32,197 nt of DNA, from the NCBI GenBank assembly GCA_964556665.1, contig CAZKXU010000032.1:1-32197 (forward strand), written 5' to 3'. The notes below the pieces were generated by a model. That model saw only the letters and a program-made list of their open reading frames with translations, ran no database searches and had not been told where the DNA came from. Source of the stretch: CAZKXU01 sp964556665. GTDB lineage: Bacteria; Bdellovibrionota_C; UBA2361; CAZKXU01. This document shows positions 8,471-14,912 of the stretch, in pieces (position 1 is the first letter of the stretch; the number at the start of each line of letters is the position of its first letter). The position numbers were made by a program, and so were the translations under genes.

Positions 8471-9435
8471 TCACGCTCCTTTGGCATTAGGGCTAATTCC
8501 AAAGTTTTAATCCTTCTTAAATAAAGATGGAGAGGATATTCCCAGGTAAAACCGATACCGCCATGCAACTGTATGGCTGCCTCAATTACTAATGGTGCAA
8601 TTTCGCAGGCATATGTAATAGCGGCCTGCGCGGCAAGCGCTGCCTGTTCTGGGGAGTACTGCAGTGACCAGGTTGCAAAATTAGCGAGCGCTCTTAAAGA
8701 CTCTGTTTGAAGATATATATCCGCCATGCGATGCTGCACAGCCTGGAATCCCCCAACCGGCACATCAAACTGGGTACGGGTTACAAGAAACTCCTTTGTC
8801 ATTTCAACTATGCGAGAGAGCATCCCCGCTATCTCCATGGACCTGAGAGCTCTTATGGTAGGTGTAAAGTCACGGGTAGAAAGGACTTCTCCAGCGTTGA
8901 GCTGTGTACGAACCGAGTAGTAACTGCGGGAGAAATCAGCGGAGTTAAGTTTGCGGGCGGATGTTTGAGCAAAAGAGTGTATCTTTACCCCTAATGCATC
9001 TGAAACAGCATAATATTGTGTGTGGAGATTAACAGGGATGCAGGTCTCTGTATTATTGTTGATATCTATGGGAGCAGTCATGCGAGGGAGTGGATCTAAC
9101 AGCAGCTTAGCCGTATCTTGCCTTAACGCAGTCCGCTCTGCTTGATTGAGAAATTTTGTATAAAAGTAAGGACCGAATAAAATTGCCTCAAGAAGATTTT
9201 CAGGAAACAGAACACGTCCTGACTCGAATGCAATTAAGCTAAGCTCTGTGAGAGAGGAGCTCTCATCCTGAAAGAAAGATAGTAGCCCAAACTCGGAGAC
9301 TTTTTCCCAGAGCTTCGGATCGCTTTCAGGGTTCTCTGAGCGTTTTTTTAAATATTCTACTGCAACTTCCGTTTCAAAAAACCGTCTAAGCGAGTTTTGA
9401 AATTCGATCTGATCGGCGGTTAATTTTATAGTCAT
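8440..9435 (-). CDS. Acyl-CoA dehydrogenase-like protein, short and without canonical base
   Basis: A 331-residue protein with the acyl-CoA dehydrogenase fold. It has an N-terminal helical part (LRRFFETEVAVEYL), VPVGGFQAVQHRMADIY in the C-terminal domain, and the conserved IQLHGGIGFTWEYPLHLYLRR. It is shorter than the usual ~380 residues. The middle domain is eroded: no TEPxAGSD motif is visible. The C-terminus reads RIKTLELALMPKERDY where catalytic YEGTxEI would be expected. It may be a structural subunit of a heteromeric dehydrogenase, as known for some steroid-degrading enzymes, or have changed chemistry. Its ATG overlaps the stop of the upstream MIP18-like gene by one base, so the two form an operon. 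It converges on tryptophan dioxygenase. Confidence 0.8.
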   Translation of the reverse strand: MTIKLTADQIEFQNSLRRFFETEVAVEYLKKRSENPESDPKLWEKVSEFGLLSFFQDESSSLTELSLIAFESGRVLFPENLLEAILFGPYFYTKFLNQAERTALRQDTAKLLLDPLPRMTAPIDINNNTETCIPVNLHTQYYAVSDALGVKIHSFAQTSARKLNSADFSRSYYSVRTQLNAGEVLSTRDFTPTIRALRSMEIAGMLSRIVEMTKEFLVTRTQFDVPVGGFQAVQHRMADIYLQTESLRALANFATWSLQYSPEQAALAAQAAITYACEIAPLVIEAAIQLHGGIGFTWEYPLHLYLRRIKTLELALMPKERDYLELLARIE

Positions 9436-9725
9436 TATAACAATCCAAGCATAGCCTTTACTTCATCAGAGGGCTGCCAGGGCGGGCTAAACACGATCTT
9501 AACATTCACCGCTGTCACTCCGCTCAAAGCACCGACCTTGGTCTTTACCTCCTCCATTAACATAGGCCCTGCCGGGCACATCGGCGAGGTAAAGGTCATC
9601 TCCAGGTTAATAACGGTCCCATCAATATCAATATTATAAATTAAGCCCAAAAACCAGATATCTATAAAGAGCTCAGGATCTTCGATGGTTCTTAATACTT
9701 CAATAATTTCGTCACGTGTTGGCAT
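9435..9725 (-). CDS. MIP18/DUF59 (PaaD/SufT-like) family protein
   Basis: A 96-residue protein with the DUF59 layout: RDEIIEVLRTIEDPEL at the N-terminus, a central TFTSPMCPAGPMLMEEV carrying the family Cys (about residue 53), and a C-terminal PPW motif (VFSPPWQPSD). Such proteins take part in iron-sulfur cluster assembly or, as PaaD, accompany phenylacetyl-CoA epoxidase. It is the first gene of a two-gene unit with the acyl-CoA dehydrogenase-like gene (TAATGA overlap). No other paa genes are visible here, so a general Fe-S role or support of a CoA-linked oxygenase elsewhere is equally possible. The -10 box lies 6 nt before the ATG with no ribosome binding site. Confidence 0.88.
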   Translation of the reverse strand: MPTRDEIIEVLRTIEDPELFIDIWFLGLIYNIDIDGTVINLEMTFTSPMCPAGPMLMEEVKTKVGALSGVTAVNVKIVFSPPWQPSDEVKAMLGLL

Positions 9726-9731
9726 GGGGTC

Positions 9732-9737
9732 AATATA
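9732..9737 (-). promoter_or_regulatory. -10 box with leaderless spacing for the MIP18-like gene
   Basis: TATATT reads on the minus strand at 9737-9732, 6 nt before the ATG at 9725, with GACCCC between. No convincing -35 is seen. Confidence 0.35.
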
Positions 9738-9810
9738 CCCTAGTAGTACTTATGTTGCTACTATGATTATAAGGTAACTGATTTTAGATCCCATTGATTT
9801 AAATCGCATG

Positions 9811-9841
9811 GAGGCTTCGCAAGGTCATTGATGAAATTGCT
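9811..9841 (+). repeat. Degenerate third copy of the transposase tail motif
   Basis: The sequence around GAGGCTTCGCAAGGTCATTG and the following ATGAAATTG matches the ends of the two ~520-bp inverted arms: GAAGCTTCGCAAAGTCACTG at 11789-11808 and its inverted version at 13281-13314. It lies just upstream of the island genes and may mark an element boundary. Confidence 0.5.
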
Positions 9842-9867
9842 CAATTGCCGCTGACCTGCTTTGACCA

Positions 9868-10080
9868 TTAATCATTTGTTCCTGTGTGTATTCCAATGCG
9901 CTTGGGAGGAAGCGTAACATACTTTCTTCCTTCCTTAACTCCCTTACGTTTCTGCCTTTTCAAATCTTGTAGTAATCTATGTAAATCGTACCCCATTTCT
10001 TTAAAATATTGATCCCGAACTTGTCTTACTTCTGCAGCTATAGGATCTTCCCAGTTATTTTCCTTTTTTTGCCATACCAA
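9868..10080 (-). CDS. Small partner protein of the PIN-domain toxin gene
   Basis: A 70-residue hydrophilic protein. Its DPIAAEVRQVRDQYFKEMGY core followed by a basic tail resembles the short ORF often found next to PIN-domain proteins, with the pattern DPIVxEVRxxRDxxAxxFxYDL. In such pairs it probably acts as antitoxin or accessory protein, though this is inferred from co-occurrence. It overlaps the 3' end of the upstream PIN-domain pseudogene by about 40 bp in another frame. Since the toxin copy carries two stop codons, this gene may be a leftover. No independent promoter or strong ribosome binding site is seen. Confidence 0.6.
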   Translation of the reverse strand: MVWQKKENNWEDPIAAEVRQVRDQYFKEMGYDLHRLLQDLKRQKRKGVKEGRKYVTLPPKRIGIHTGTND

Positions 10081-10535
10081 GCGCTACTCTCCATTAACAT
10101 GTGCGGCGTACAGATATATGGGCACTGATAGCCCCAAGCCATAAAAGCATTGATAATTCGCGGTACAATTTCCGCATTTACTATATGTTTACAATTCCAC
10201 GAAAGTAGGTAATCAACTCCATTTAAGGCAGCCACAGAAAGATGCACAGCATCTGGCAAAGCCATCTCTGGTAAAATTCATTTCTCAACCAAGGAGAAGG
10301 CTAAAGTTTCAACCTGTGGAGTTATATCTAAGTTTGGTAATCCATTGATATAAGTAGCTCTTTGAAAAGCAACCGAAGAGTCACCTTTTCAAACTTCAGC
10401 AACTACTAATTGAGACACAAAAAGGCAAAAACCATTTGCTCTATTCGCCCACCATTTTCGCGTTAGGTTCTGATTTGCAGCTACCTGCAGATCCCCACTA
10501 ATCACCCCTACAAGATAGCTAAAGCCATAGCGCAT
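10038..10535 (-). pseudogene. PIN-domain (VapC-like) toxin pseudogene with two in-frame TGA codons
   Basis: Reading the minus strand from an ATG at 10535 gives a continuous PIN-domain protein of about 165 codons, interrupted by TGA at 10391-10389 (codon 49) and TGA at 10280-10278 (codon 86). Recognisable family segments are SYLVG near the start, ANQNLTRKWW, SQLVVAEV just before the first stop, PNLDITPQVETLAFSLVEK before the second, and ALPDAVHLSVAALNGVDYLL with WNCKHI after it. The acidic N-terminal beta-strand motif (YxETS) is missing, so the 5' end is also eroded. Genes elsewhere in the window end with TGA, so code reassignment is not likely. Toxin function is probably lost. Confidence 0.72.
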
Positions 10536-10659
10536 CATTATTATGTTTTAGCATTATAAAACATCAGCTATCAAGCCCAGACTCTAAAACTTCAAATCTT
10601 GCAGTACTGCTCACTGAAATGATTGGAAACTTTTGGCTGAAGGTCACGAATACATAGAT

Positions 10660-11586
10660 ATGGGCTATCACCCACGCATTGAGTCCAAAGAGTATGCTTC
10701 GTTTCTGACTACCCGCTGCCGCAATTCCGAGCTCTGGTTTGTAAATAATAAACCGCTGGAGGATGCGATCTTGGGTTATACGGCTAAGTTTACAGACCGC
10801 TACAAAGTCAAACTGTACGCATTGGCCATAGAAGGAAATCATAAGCAGGCACCGGCGCACTTTCCTATGTGTAATCGGGGAGCGTTTATGCGCGATCTGA
10901 ATTCGTGTATTGCTCGTGCTGTCGACCGGCTTACGCCGGAGTACCCGGGAGGTAGGTTTTGGGGGAGGAGGTATTCTAACGAATTTCTGCCAGGGGATGC
11001 CGATATCGAGGATAGGTTTTTCTATACTGTGCTTCAGCCGGTTCAGGATGGATTGGTTGAAAGAATCTCCGATTATCCCGGGTACAACTGCTTTCACGAC
11101 GCTGTGCATGGGATTAAGCGCAAATTTAAGGTTGTACGGTGGGCGGAGTATAATGCGGCGAAGCGATACAATGATTCTGTTCCTATCAAAGATTATACCG
11201 ACATCGTTAGTTTAGAATACACGCGGCTGCCTGGGTATGAAAATCTCACTCAAAATGAGTACGCAAAACTAATGATGTCGAAACTGGAGGAGCGGAGAGT
11301 CGAGATCGTAGCAAAGCGTAGAGAGGCAGGGCTGGGTTTTGCCGGTAGAGAAGCACTTCTTGCTACAAAACGCGGAGCTAGGCCTCGTAATACCAAAAAA
11401 TCGAGTATCAATTCCCATCGTCCCAGAATACTTTCAGTTTGTCCGGAGCGCCATGCGACCTGTAAGGCTTGGTATTTTAAGATCTACTTTGAGTATAAAG
11501 CTGCTTCGTTTACTTACCGTCAGGGGGCGCTTGATACGGAATTTCCGAATGGGACCTATCGGCCGTATTATCATCCTCCGCCGTGA
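10660..11586 (+). CDS. Y1/REP-associated-like transposase
   Basis: About 308 residues from the ATG at 10660 (MGYHPRIESKEYAS); the frame also allows a TTG at 10633. It resembles single-strand Y1 (IS200/RAYT-type) transposases. TTRCRNSELWFVNN is near the start, and YALAIEGNHKQAPAHFP sits where RAYTs have the HUH metal motif. YTVLQPVQDGLVE matches the helix with the nucleophile Tyr (families usually show YIxxNPVxAGLV). The HUH motif is altered: the second His is Gln (NHKQ). The C-terminal ~100 residues, ending in RPYYHPPP, are duplicated as an inverted remnant at 13513-13796. Activity is uncertain. It sits in an accessory island next to toxin-antitoxin genes. Family placement is from motif pattern only. 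Confidence 0.7.
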   Translation: MGYHPRIESKEYASFLTTRCRNSELWFVNNKPLEDAILGYTAKFTDRYKVKLYALAIEGNHKQAPAHFPMCNRGAFMRDLNSCIARAVDRLTPEYPGGRFWGRRYSNEFLPGDADIEDRFFYTVLQPVQDGLVERISDYPGYNCFHDAVHGIKRKFKVVRWAEYNAAKRYNDSVPIKDYTDIVSLEYTRLPGYENLTQNEYAKLMMSKLEERRVEIVAKRREAGLGFAGREALLATKRGARPRNTKKSSINSHRPRILSVCPERHATCKAWYFKIYFEYKAASFTYRQGALDTEFPNGTYRPYYHPPP

Positions 11587-11822
11587 TGGGCTTTACGTCA
11601 CTTATTTGCCATTCTTACTCATCCGCACGAGTCTTAAAAAACCGAGCTTGTAGTAGTTTATCTAAAATCTAATTTTTATACAATTTTGTTGTATTTTATT
11701 CTCTCGCGGATACTTCCTTACACCTCCCAAACCTCCTCAAAACCAACCACTAAGCCAAATTTCCGATTGCACCGCTATAAATTAGTTGAAGCTTCGCAAA
11801 GTCACTGAGGAAATTGTTGGGG
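11303..11822 (+). repeat. Inverted repeat arm A (transposase 3' end plus tail)
   Basis: About 520 bp from inside the transposase gene (AGATCGTAGCAAAGCGTAGA) to a GTTGGGG end. It aligns across its length, with scattered substitutions, to the reverse complement of 13277-13796. It covers the last ~94 codons and about 235 bp of noncoding tail. Arm A ends two bases before the stop codon of the secreted-protein gene at 11825. Confidence 0.85.
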
Positions 11823-11824
11823 GG

Positions 11825-12223
11825 CTAGCCCGGAAACAGTGACTCTTCGGTCCAAAAACAATTTAGCTTGCCATGCGTCTGACATGGGGCTCCATTCATT
11901 GCTGCACAGTCATTAGCAGTACTATCCTCAATAATGAAGATACCTCCTACACGAATATTTTCAATTTTACATTCACAATTACAAAAACCAATAGGATGGT
12001 CATCTCCAATAAGGGCGACAGTTGGAATATCAAAATAGCTTTCCAATTGTTCATTCGACAAATCGCTTATATCTCCAGAAAACTGTCCAGAAAGCTTTAA
12101 TTGAGTCGCTTTATCTAACTTTTGCCTACGAGTATCTGCATTGACAGACTCATTAGAACCAAACATAACTGAGAATACTAACAATGAACAGCAACTAACA
12201 GTAATCAACCTGAAATATCTCAT
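11825..12223 (-). CDS. Small secreted cysteine-rich protein, unknown function
   Basis: A 132-residue protein with a signal peptide (MRYFRLITVSCCSLLVFSVM..., probably cleaved near VNA-DT). The mature part has six Cys: a tight FCNCEC cluster, then single Cys in NDCAAM, APCQTH and LNCFW. This suggests disulfides or a metal site outside the cytoplasm. An AAAGGT ribosome binding site precedes the ATG. I recognise no family. It is one of two divergent secreted proteins between inverted transposase-derived arms. Its TAG stop lies immediately beside the end of arm A, so the original C-terminus may have been shortened by the insertion. It is probably cargo of the accessory region; a role in envelope or interbacterial interaction is speculation. 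Confidence 0.6.
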   Translation of the reverse strand: MRYFRLITVSCCSLLVFSVMFGSNESVNADTRRQKLDKATQLKLSGQFSGDISDLSNEQLESYFDIPTVALIGDDHPIGFCNCECKIENIRVGGIFIIEDSTANDCAAMNGAPCQTHGKLNCFWTEESLFPG

Positions 12224-12562
12224 ATAATTTACCTTTAAACTAAAAATATTGAATAAAAAAAGGCTTACTAGGGAGTCGTTATATCGAGCTCACCAGTTAA
12301 TCCTTATTGCTTCAACCTTATGTAATTAATATCCGTGTATTAGGAGTAACTGCTTCTATTTATTTTATTTATCTAAGCAATACAATCGCTTAGAGGGAAT
12401 GCGGACGAGCTGTATTGCAATTTAAAAGAATCTGCCTCTAAGAAATGATGTGACACTTTATTACAAAAGCTAATAACTCTAGTTGTAATATATGACGGAC
12501 ATATATGGGGCAATATGGCGTTATTTAAATTAATAAAGTGCCCTTTTTTATTTGGAGGTTCT
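12224..12562. other. AT-rich divergent intergenic region
   Basis: This 339-bp stretch separates the two secreted-protein genes and must hold both promoters. It is very AT-rich. Apart from one promoter candidate on the plus strand I see no gene, no strong hairpin and no repeat. Confidence 0.5.
12461..12489 (+). promoter_or_regulatory. Candidate promoter for the 12563 gene
   Basis: TTACAA (12461-12466) and TGTAAT (12484-12489) are separated by 17 bp. This would give a leader of roughly 65 nt ending in the GGAGG ribosome binding site at 12554-12558. Confidence 0.4.
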
Positions 12563-13186
12563 ATGAATCGTTTTATGAAATCATTCCTAATCTTTTCGTT
12601 TGTTATTTGCAGCACAGCTCAGATATTGTACGCGCAAGGATCTGGTGCGCCAGGGACAGGTGGAACACCTGCAAGTGGAGGCACATCATTTAAATTAGCC
12701 TGCGAGTTCCACACAGTAAGCAGAACACCCACTGGACCGTCATACAATCCTGATGGTCATGAAAGAGATGGAGAAGACACTGAGAGAAATAGAGCAGCAT
12801 GCCCGAAAGCCTCAGTTGCTGACTGTCCAAACAAGGAAGACTGTGAAGGCGTATGCGTATTTACCGATGGTGGGTCATTTTTAGGATGGGATTTTGATGA
12901 TACATGTGTATGTAAGTACAGCGGCTCTCTTGTTCCAGTATGTGCTAGCGTGACTAAAGCAAGCAGTGAAACTCATTCAGTATGTGCAATGCTTACAGCC
13001 AAGCTTGATGATGCACTTACGAGAGAAGCATTTTATCAAACTTTAAGTTATAGTGCTAAGATGAACGATCTAAGGTTGGTAGCTAGAGAAATTACCAGAC
13101 TTAATGAGATTCTTATTATTTCAGGCTGTTCCGGCGAACATAATGAAGAGCAGTTTGAGGTAGGACGTGGCACGTTACTAAACTAG
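12563..13186 (+). CDS. Secreted cysteine-rich protein with Gly/Thr/Ser linker
   Basis: About 207 residues from the ATG at 12563, chosen because GGAGG lies 4 nt upstream and MNRFMKSFLIFSFVICS starts a clean signal peptide (cleavage near LYAQ-G). The frame continues upstream to 12515, but those residues would bury the signal. After a flexible linker rich in Gly, Thr and Ser (GAPGTGGTPASGGTS) comes a part with ten Cys in short-spaced pairs (AACPKASVADCPNKEDC, GVCVF, CVCKY). A Cys-poor helical C-terminus follows. It is extracytoplasmic with several likely disulfides. No family is recognised. It is divergent from the other secreted cysteine-rich gene and both lie between inverted transposase arms. 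Confidence 0.62.
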   Translation: MNRFMKSFLIFSFVICSTAQILYAQGSGAPGTGGTPASGGTSFKLACEFHTVSRTPTGPSYNPDGHERDGEDTERNRAACPKASVADCPNKEDCEGVCVFTDGGSFLGWDFDDTCVCKYSGSLVPVCASVTKASSETHSVCAMLTAKLDDALTREAFYQTLSYSAKMNDLRLVAREITRLNEILIISGCSGEHNEEQFEVGRGTLLN

Positions 13187-13208
13187 TAGTTAAATGACTT
13201 AAAATTAC

Positions 13209-13230
13209 ACCTCCTGAGAAATCAGGAGGT
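13209..13230 (+). terminator. Perfect hairpin after the secreted-protein gene
   Basis: ACCTCCTGA at 13209-13217 pairs perfectly with TCAGGAGGT at 13222-13230 around a GAAA tetraloop. It sits 23 bp after the stop at 13186. It lacks a U-tract, so it may protect the mRNA 3' end or contribute to termination rather than act as a classic intrinsic terminator. Confidence 0.45.
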
Positions 13231-13234
13231 ATTC

Positions 13235-13289
13235 CCCCAACAATTTCCTTTCCCCCAACAATTTCCCCAACAATTGCCCCAACAATTTC
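13235..13289. repeat. Short tandem repeats of CCCCAACAATT
   Basis: Four closely spaced copies of CCCCAACAATT, mostly followed by TCC, occur here with small spacer differences. The last copy is the end of inverted arm B, so the array looks like stepwise duplication of the arm terminus. Confidence 0.7.
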
Positions 13290-13796
13290 CTCAGTGACCT
13301 TGCGAAGCTTCAACTAATTTATAGCCGTGCAATCGAACATTTGGCTTAGTGGTTGGTTTTGAGGAGGTTTGGGAGGTGTAAGGAAGTATCCGCGAGAGGT
13401 TAAAATACAACAAAATCGTATAAAGATTAGAATTTAAATAAACTACTACGAGCTCGGTTTTTTAAGACTCGTGCGGATGAGTAAGAATGGCAAATAGGTG
13501 ACACAAAGCCCATCACGGCGGCGGATGATAATACGGCCGATATGTACCATTCGGAAATTCTGTATTAAGCACCCCATGCCTATAATGAAAAGAAGCAGCT
13601 TTATACTCAAAGTAGATCTTAAAGTACCAAGCCTTACAAGACGCATGTCGCTCTGGGCATACAGAAAGCACTCTGGGACGGTGTGAATTGATACTCGATT
13701 TTTTGGTGTTGCACGGCGTAGCCCCGCGTTTGGTCGCAAGTAGAGCTTCTCTTCCGGCAAAGCCAAGCCCCGCATCTCTACGCTTTGCTACGATCT
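13277..13796 (-). repeat. Inverted repeat arm B (transposase 3' end plus tail)
   Basis: The reverse complement of this 520-bp stretch matches 11303-11822 along its whole length, including the noncoding tail. The outer end at 13796 stops abruptly inside a HigA-like gene remnant, marking a junction. Confidence 0.85.
13513..13796 (-). pseudogene. C-terminal remnant of a second Y1/REP-associated-like transposase
   Basis: The minus strand encodes about 94 residues homologous to the end of the 10660-11586 product: AGLGFAGREALLATKRGA, then SSINSHRPRVLSVCPERH, and ending RPYYHPPP before a TGA. The reading frame is intact and many differences from the full copy are silent or conservative. This argues that the fragment comes from a related functional gene rather than a very recent duplication. 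The N-terminal two thirds, with the catalytic residues, are absent. Confidence 0.75.
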
Positions 13797-13937
13797 AGTG
13801 CTGATATAGCTGTGAAACTGGGCAGAGCGTTTGGCCAGTCCCCAGACCTTTGGATGGGACTGCAGGATGAATGGGAATTGGCTCAAATTGATGAGGGTAA
13901 GTATGACAACCTTGAACTAATAAAACTAAGGGCGTAA
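13797..13937 (+). pseudogene. HigA-type antitoxin remnant (C-terminal half)
   Basis: The plus strand reads SSADIAVKLGRAFGQSPDLW, then MGLQDEWELA and a tail ending ELIKLRA before TAA. This is the C-terminal half of a HigA/VapI-type HTH antitoxin; the helix and the W-x-x-LQ signature are clear. The start and the HTH are missing because the sequence changes at 13796 into inverted arm B. It differs clearly from the intact HigA at 14496, so it belonged to a separate toxin-antitoxin locus. Confidence 0.7.
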
Positions 13938-14035
13938 CCATCATATGATGCTATTAAATTAGAGTGTTGCCAGATGCTCGGAATTAACGGGCATAATATA
14001 TGGTGGGTAATACTGCTGCAAATCTCAATATGATT

Positions 14036-14082
14036 AACGATGTGATGCTAGACGTGAAAAAACTTATTTGGAGGAGCACTAG
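14036..14082 (-). repeat. Remnant end of the 186-bp MITE-like element
   Basis: This 47-bp stretch is the reverse complement of the left end of the repeat at 19332 and 23560, including the terminal CTAG. The rest of the element is absent. Confidence 0.8.
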
Positions 14083-14146
14083 GACAGGATACGTTCTATA
14101 GCAGCCGTATTAACAATATACGGAAAGGGGCTACCAAAAATAACTC

Positions 14147-14190
14147 TTGTCTTTTATTCCGTTATATTGCATAATGTAATAGTGATATAA
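14147..14190 (+). promoter_or_regulatory. higBA promoter with possible operator
   Basis: TTGTCT (14147-14152) and CATAAT (14170-14175) are 17 bp apart. An inverted repeat TTATAT (14162-14167) / ATATAA (14185-14190) brackets the -10 box and ends at the start codon. That is where HigA-type antitoxins usually bind for autorepression. Confidence 0.45.
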
Positions 14191-14487
14191 ATGGCAATTA
14201 AGAGTTACAAAGATAAGGCCACTGCCGATATCGCACATGAAATTAGTTCCAAACAAGCTAATAGAAAATTGCCGGAAGTTTTACATGAAATTGCTTATAG
14301 GAAGCTAATGTTTTTAGATAACTCAGTGTCTTTAATTGATTTGGTTAATTGGCAGGGCTTACGATTCGAGAAATTGAAAGGCAAACGTGCGGGCCAATAT
14401 AGTATTAGAATTAACAGCCAGTATAGAATATGTTTCAGTTGGGTTGGTAGTGATGCGTTTAATGTAGAAGTAGTTGATTATCATTAG
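14191..14487 (+). CDS. higB: HigB/RelE-family toxin
   Basis: A 98-residue RelE/ParE-superfamily protein of the HigB type, a ribosome-dependent mRNA endonuclease when freed from its antitoxin. Family features include the HEIAYRKLMFLDNSVSLIDL helical part and LRFEKLKGKRAGQYSIRINS. QYRICFSWVGSDAFNVEVVDYH then forms the C-terminal strands with the basic and aromatic residues of the active face. The toxin precedes its antitoxin, the typical higBA order. Its stop codon runs into the AGGAG ribosome binding site of the next gene, so the two are co-transcribed and probably coupled. The locus stands just after a truncated HigA remnant and a repeat fragment in the accessory island. Confidence 0.92.
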   Translation: MAIKSYKDKATADIAHEISSKQANRKLPEVLHEIAYRKLMFLDNSVSLIDLVNWQGLRFEKLKGKRAGQYSIRINSQYRICFSWVGSDAFNVEVVDYH

Positions 14488-14495
14488 GAGCACTT

Positions 14496-14762
14496 ATGAT
14501 TAAGAATCGCATCCATCCTGGAATGTTTCTTAGAGAGGAACTTGAAGAAAGAGGAGTGTCGCAGACGGAGCTAGCCCAACACATAGGAGTTGCTCCAGGT
14601 GTAATTAATCAAATCTGTAATGGCAAACGGGGAGTATCTGCAGAAATGGCTAAGAAGCTGGCTGCTGCATTGGGCACAACTGCCCAGTTATGGCTAAATC
14701 TGAATTCAAGTTATGAGTTGGCCAAAGTTGCGGATCCAGATTTTGGAAAATTAAGGGCTTGA
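14496..14762 (+). CDS. higA: HigA-family HTH antitoxin
   Basis: An 88-residue Xre-type helix-turn-helix protein that should neutralise HigB and repress the operon. The start NRIHPGMFLREELEERGVSQ matches the HigA/VapI HPGExLREEF signature. The HTH is TELAQHIGVAPGVINQICNG (about residues 24-43) followed by KRGVSAEMAKKLAAALGTTA. The LWLNLNSSYELA segment is the usual C-terminal signature. The ATG is 8 nt after the higB stop with an AGGAG ribosome binding site. Probable autoregulation acts through the AT-rich inverted repeat at 14162-14190. Confidence 0.93.
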   Translation: MIKNRIHPGMFLREELEERGVSQTELAQHIGVAPGVINQICNGKRGVSAEMAKKLAAALGTTAQLWLNLNSSYELAKVADPDFGKLRA

Positions 14763-14906
14763 TTGATTCAAGAGTTCTTCTTCAACAATTTCGAGGCAAG
14801 TTGAGACTTTCTCAAACGAATGCTAGATTTGCGAAATCAGAGAACAAAACCCAAAGCTAAGCAGAGTACTTAATTTCAGGCACTTTTCTTTTTTCCCCAA
14901 CCAACG

Positions 14907-14912
14907 TAATCT
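14907..14912 (+). promoter_or_regulatory. -10 box with leaderless spacing for the 14919 gene
   Basis: TAATCT ends 6 nt before the ATG at 14919, and no Shine-Dalgarno sequence is present. The -35 region is only T-rich, so support is moderate. Confidence 0.35.

Noticed and set aside
10278..10391. Genetic code with TGA as a sense codon
   Set aside because: Several intact genes in the window (for example those ending at 2480 and 11586) terminate with TGA at the expected family length.
13235..13289. Possible CRISPR array
   Set aside because: The repeats are only ~11-14 bp with almost no spacers and derive from the arm end; no cas genes are present.
13446..13775. 109-codon minus-strand frame in arm B and its counterpart at 11339-11653
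   Set aside because: These are the alternate frame of the transposase C-terminus; the homologous protein lies in the other frame.
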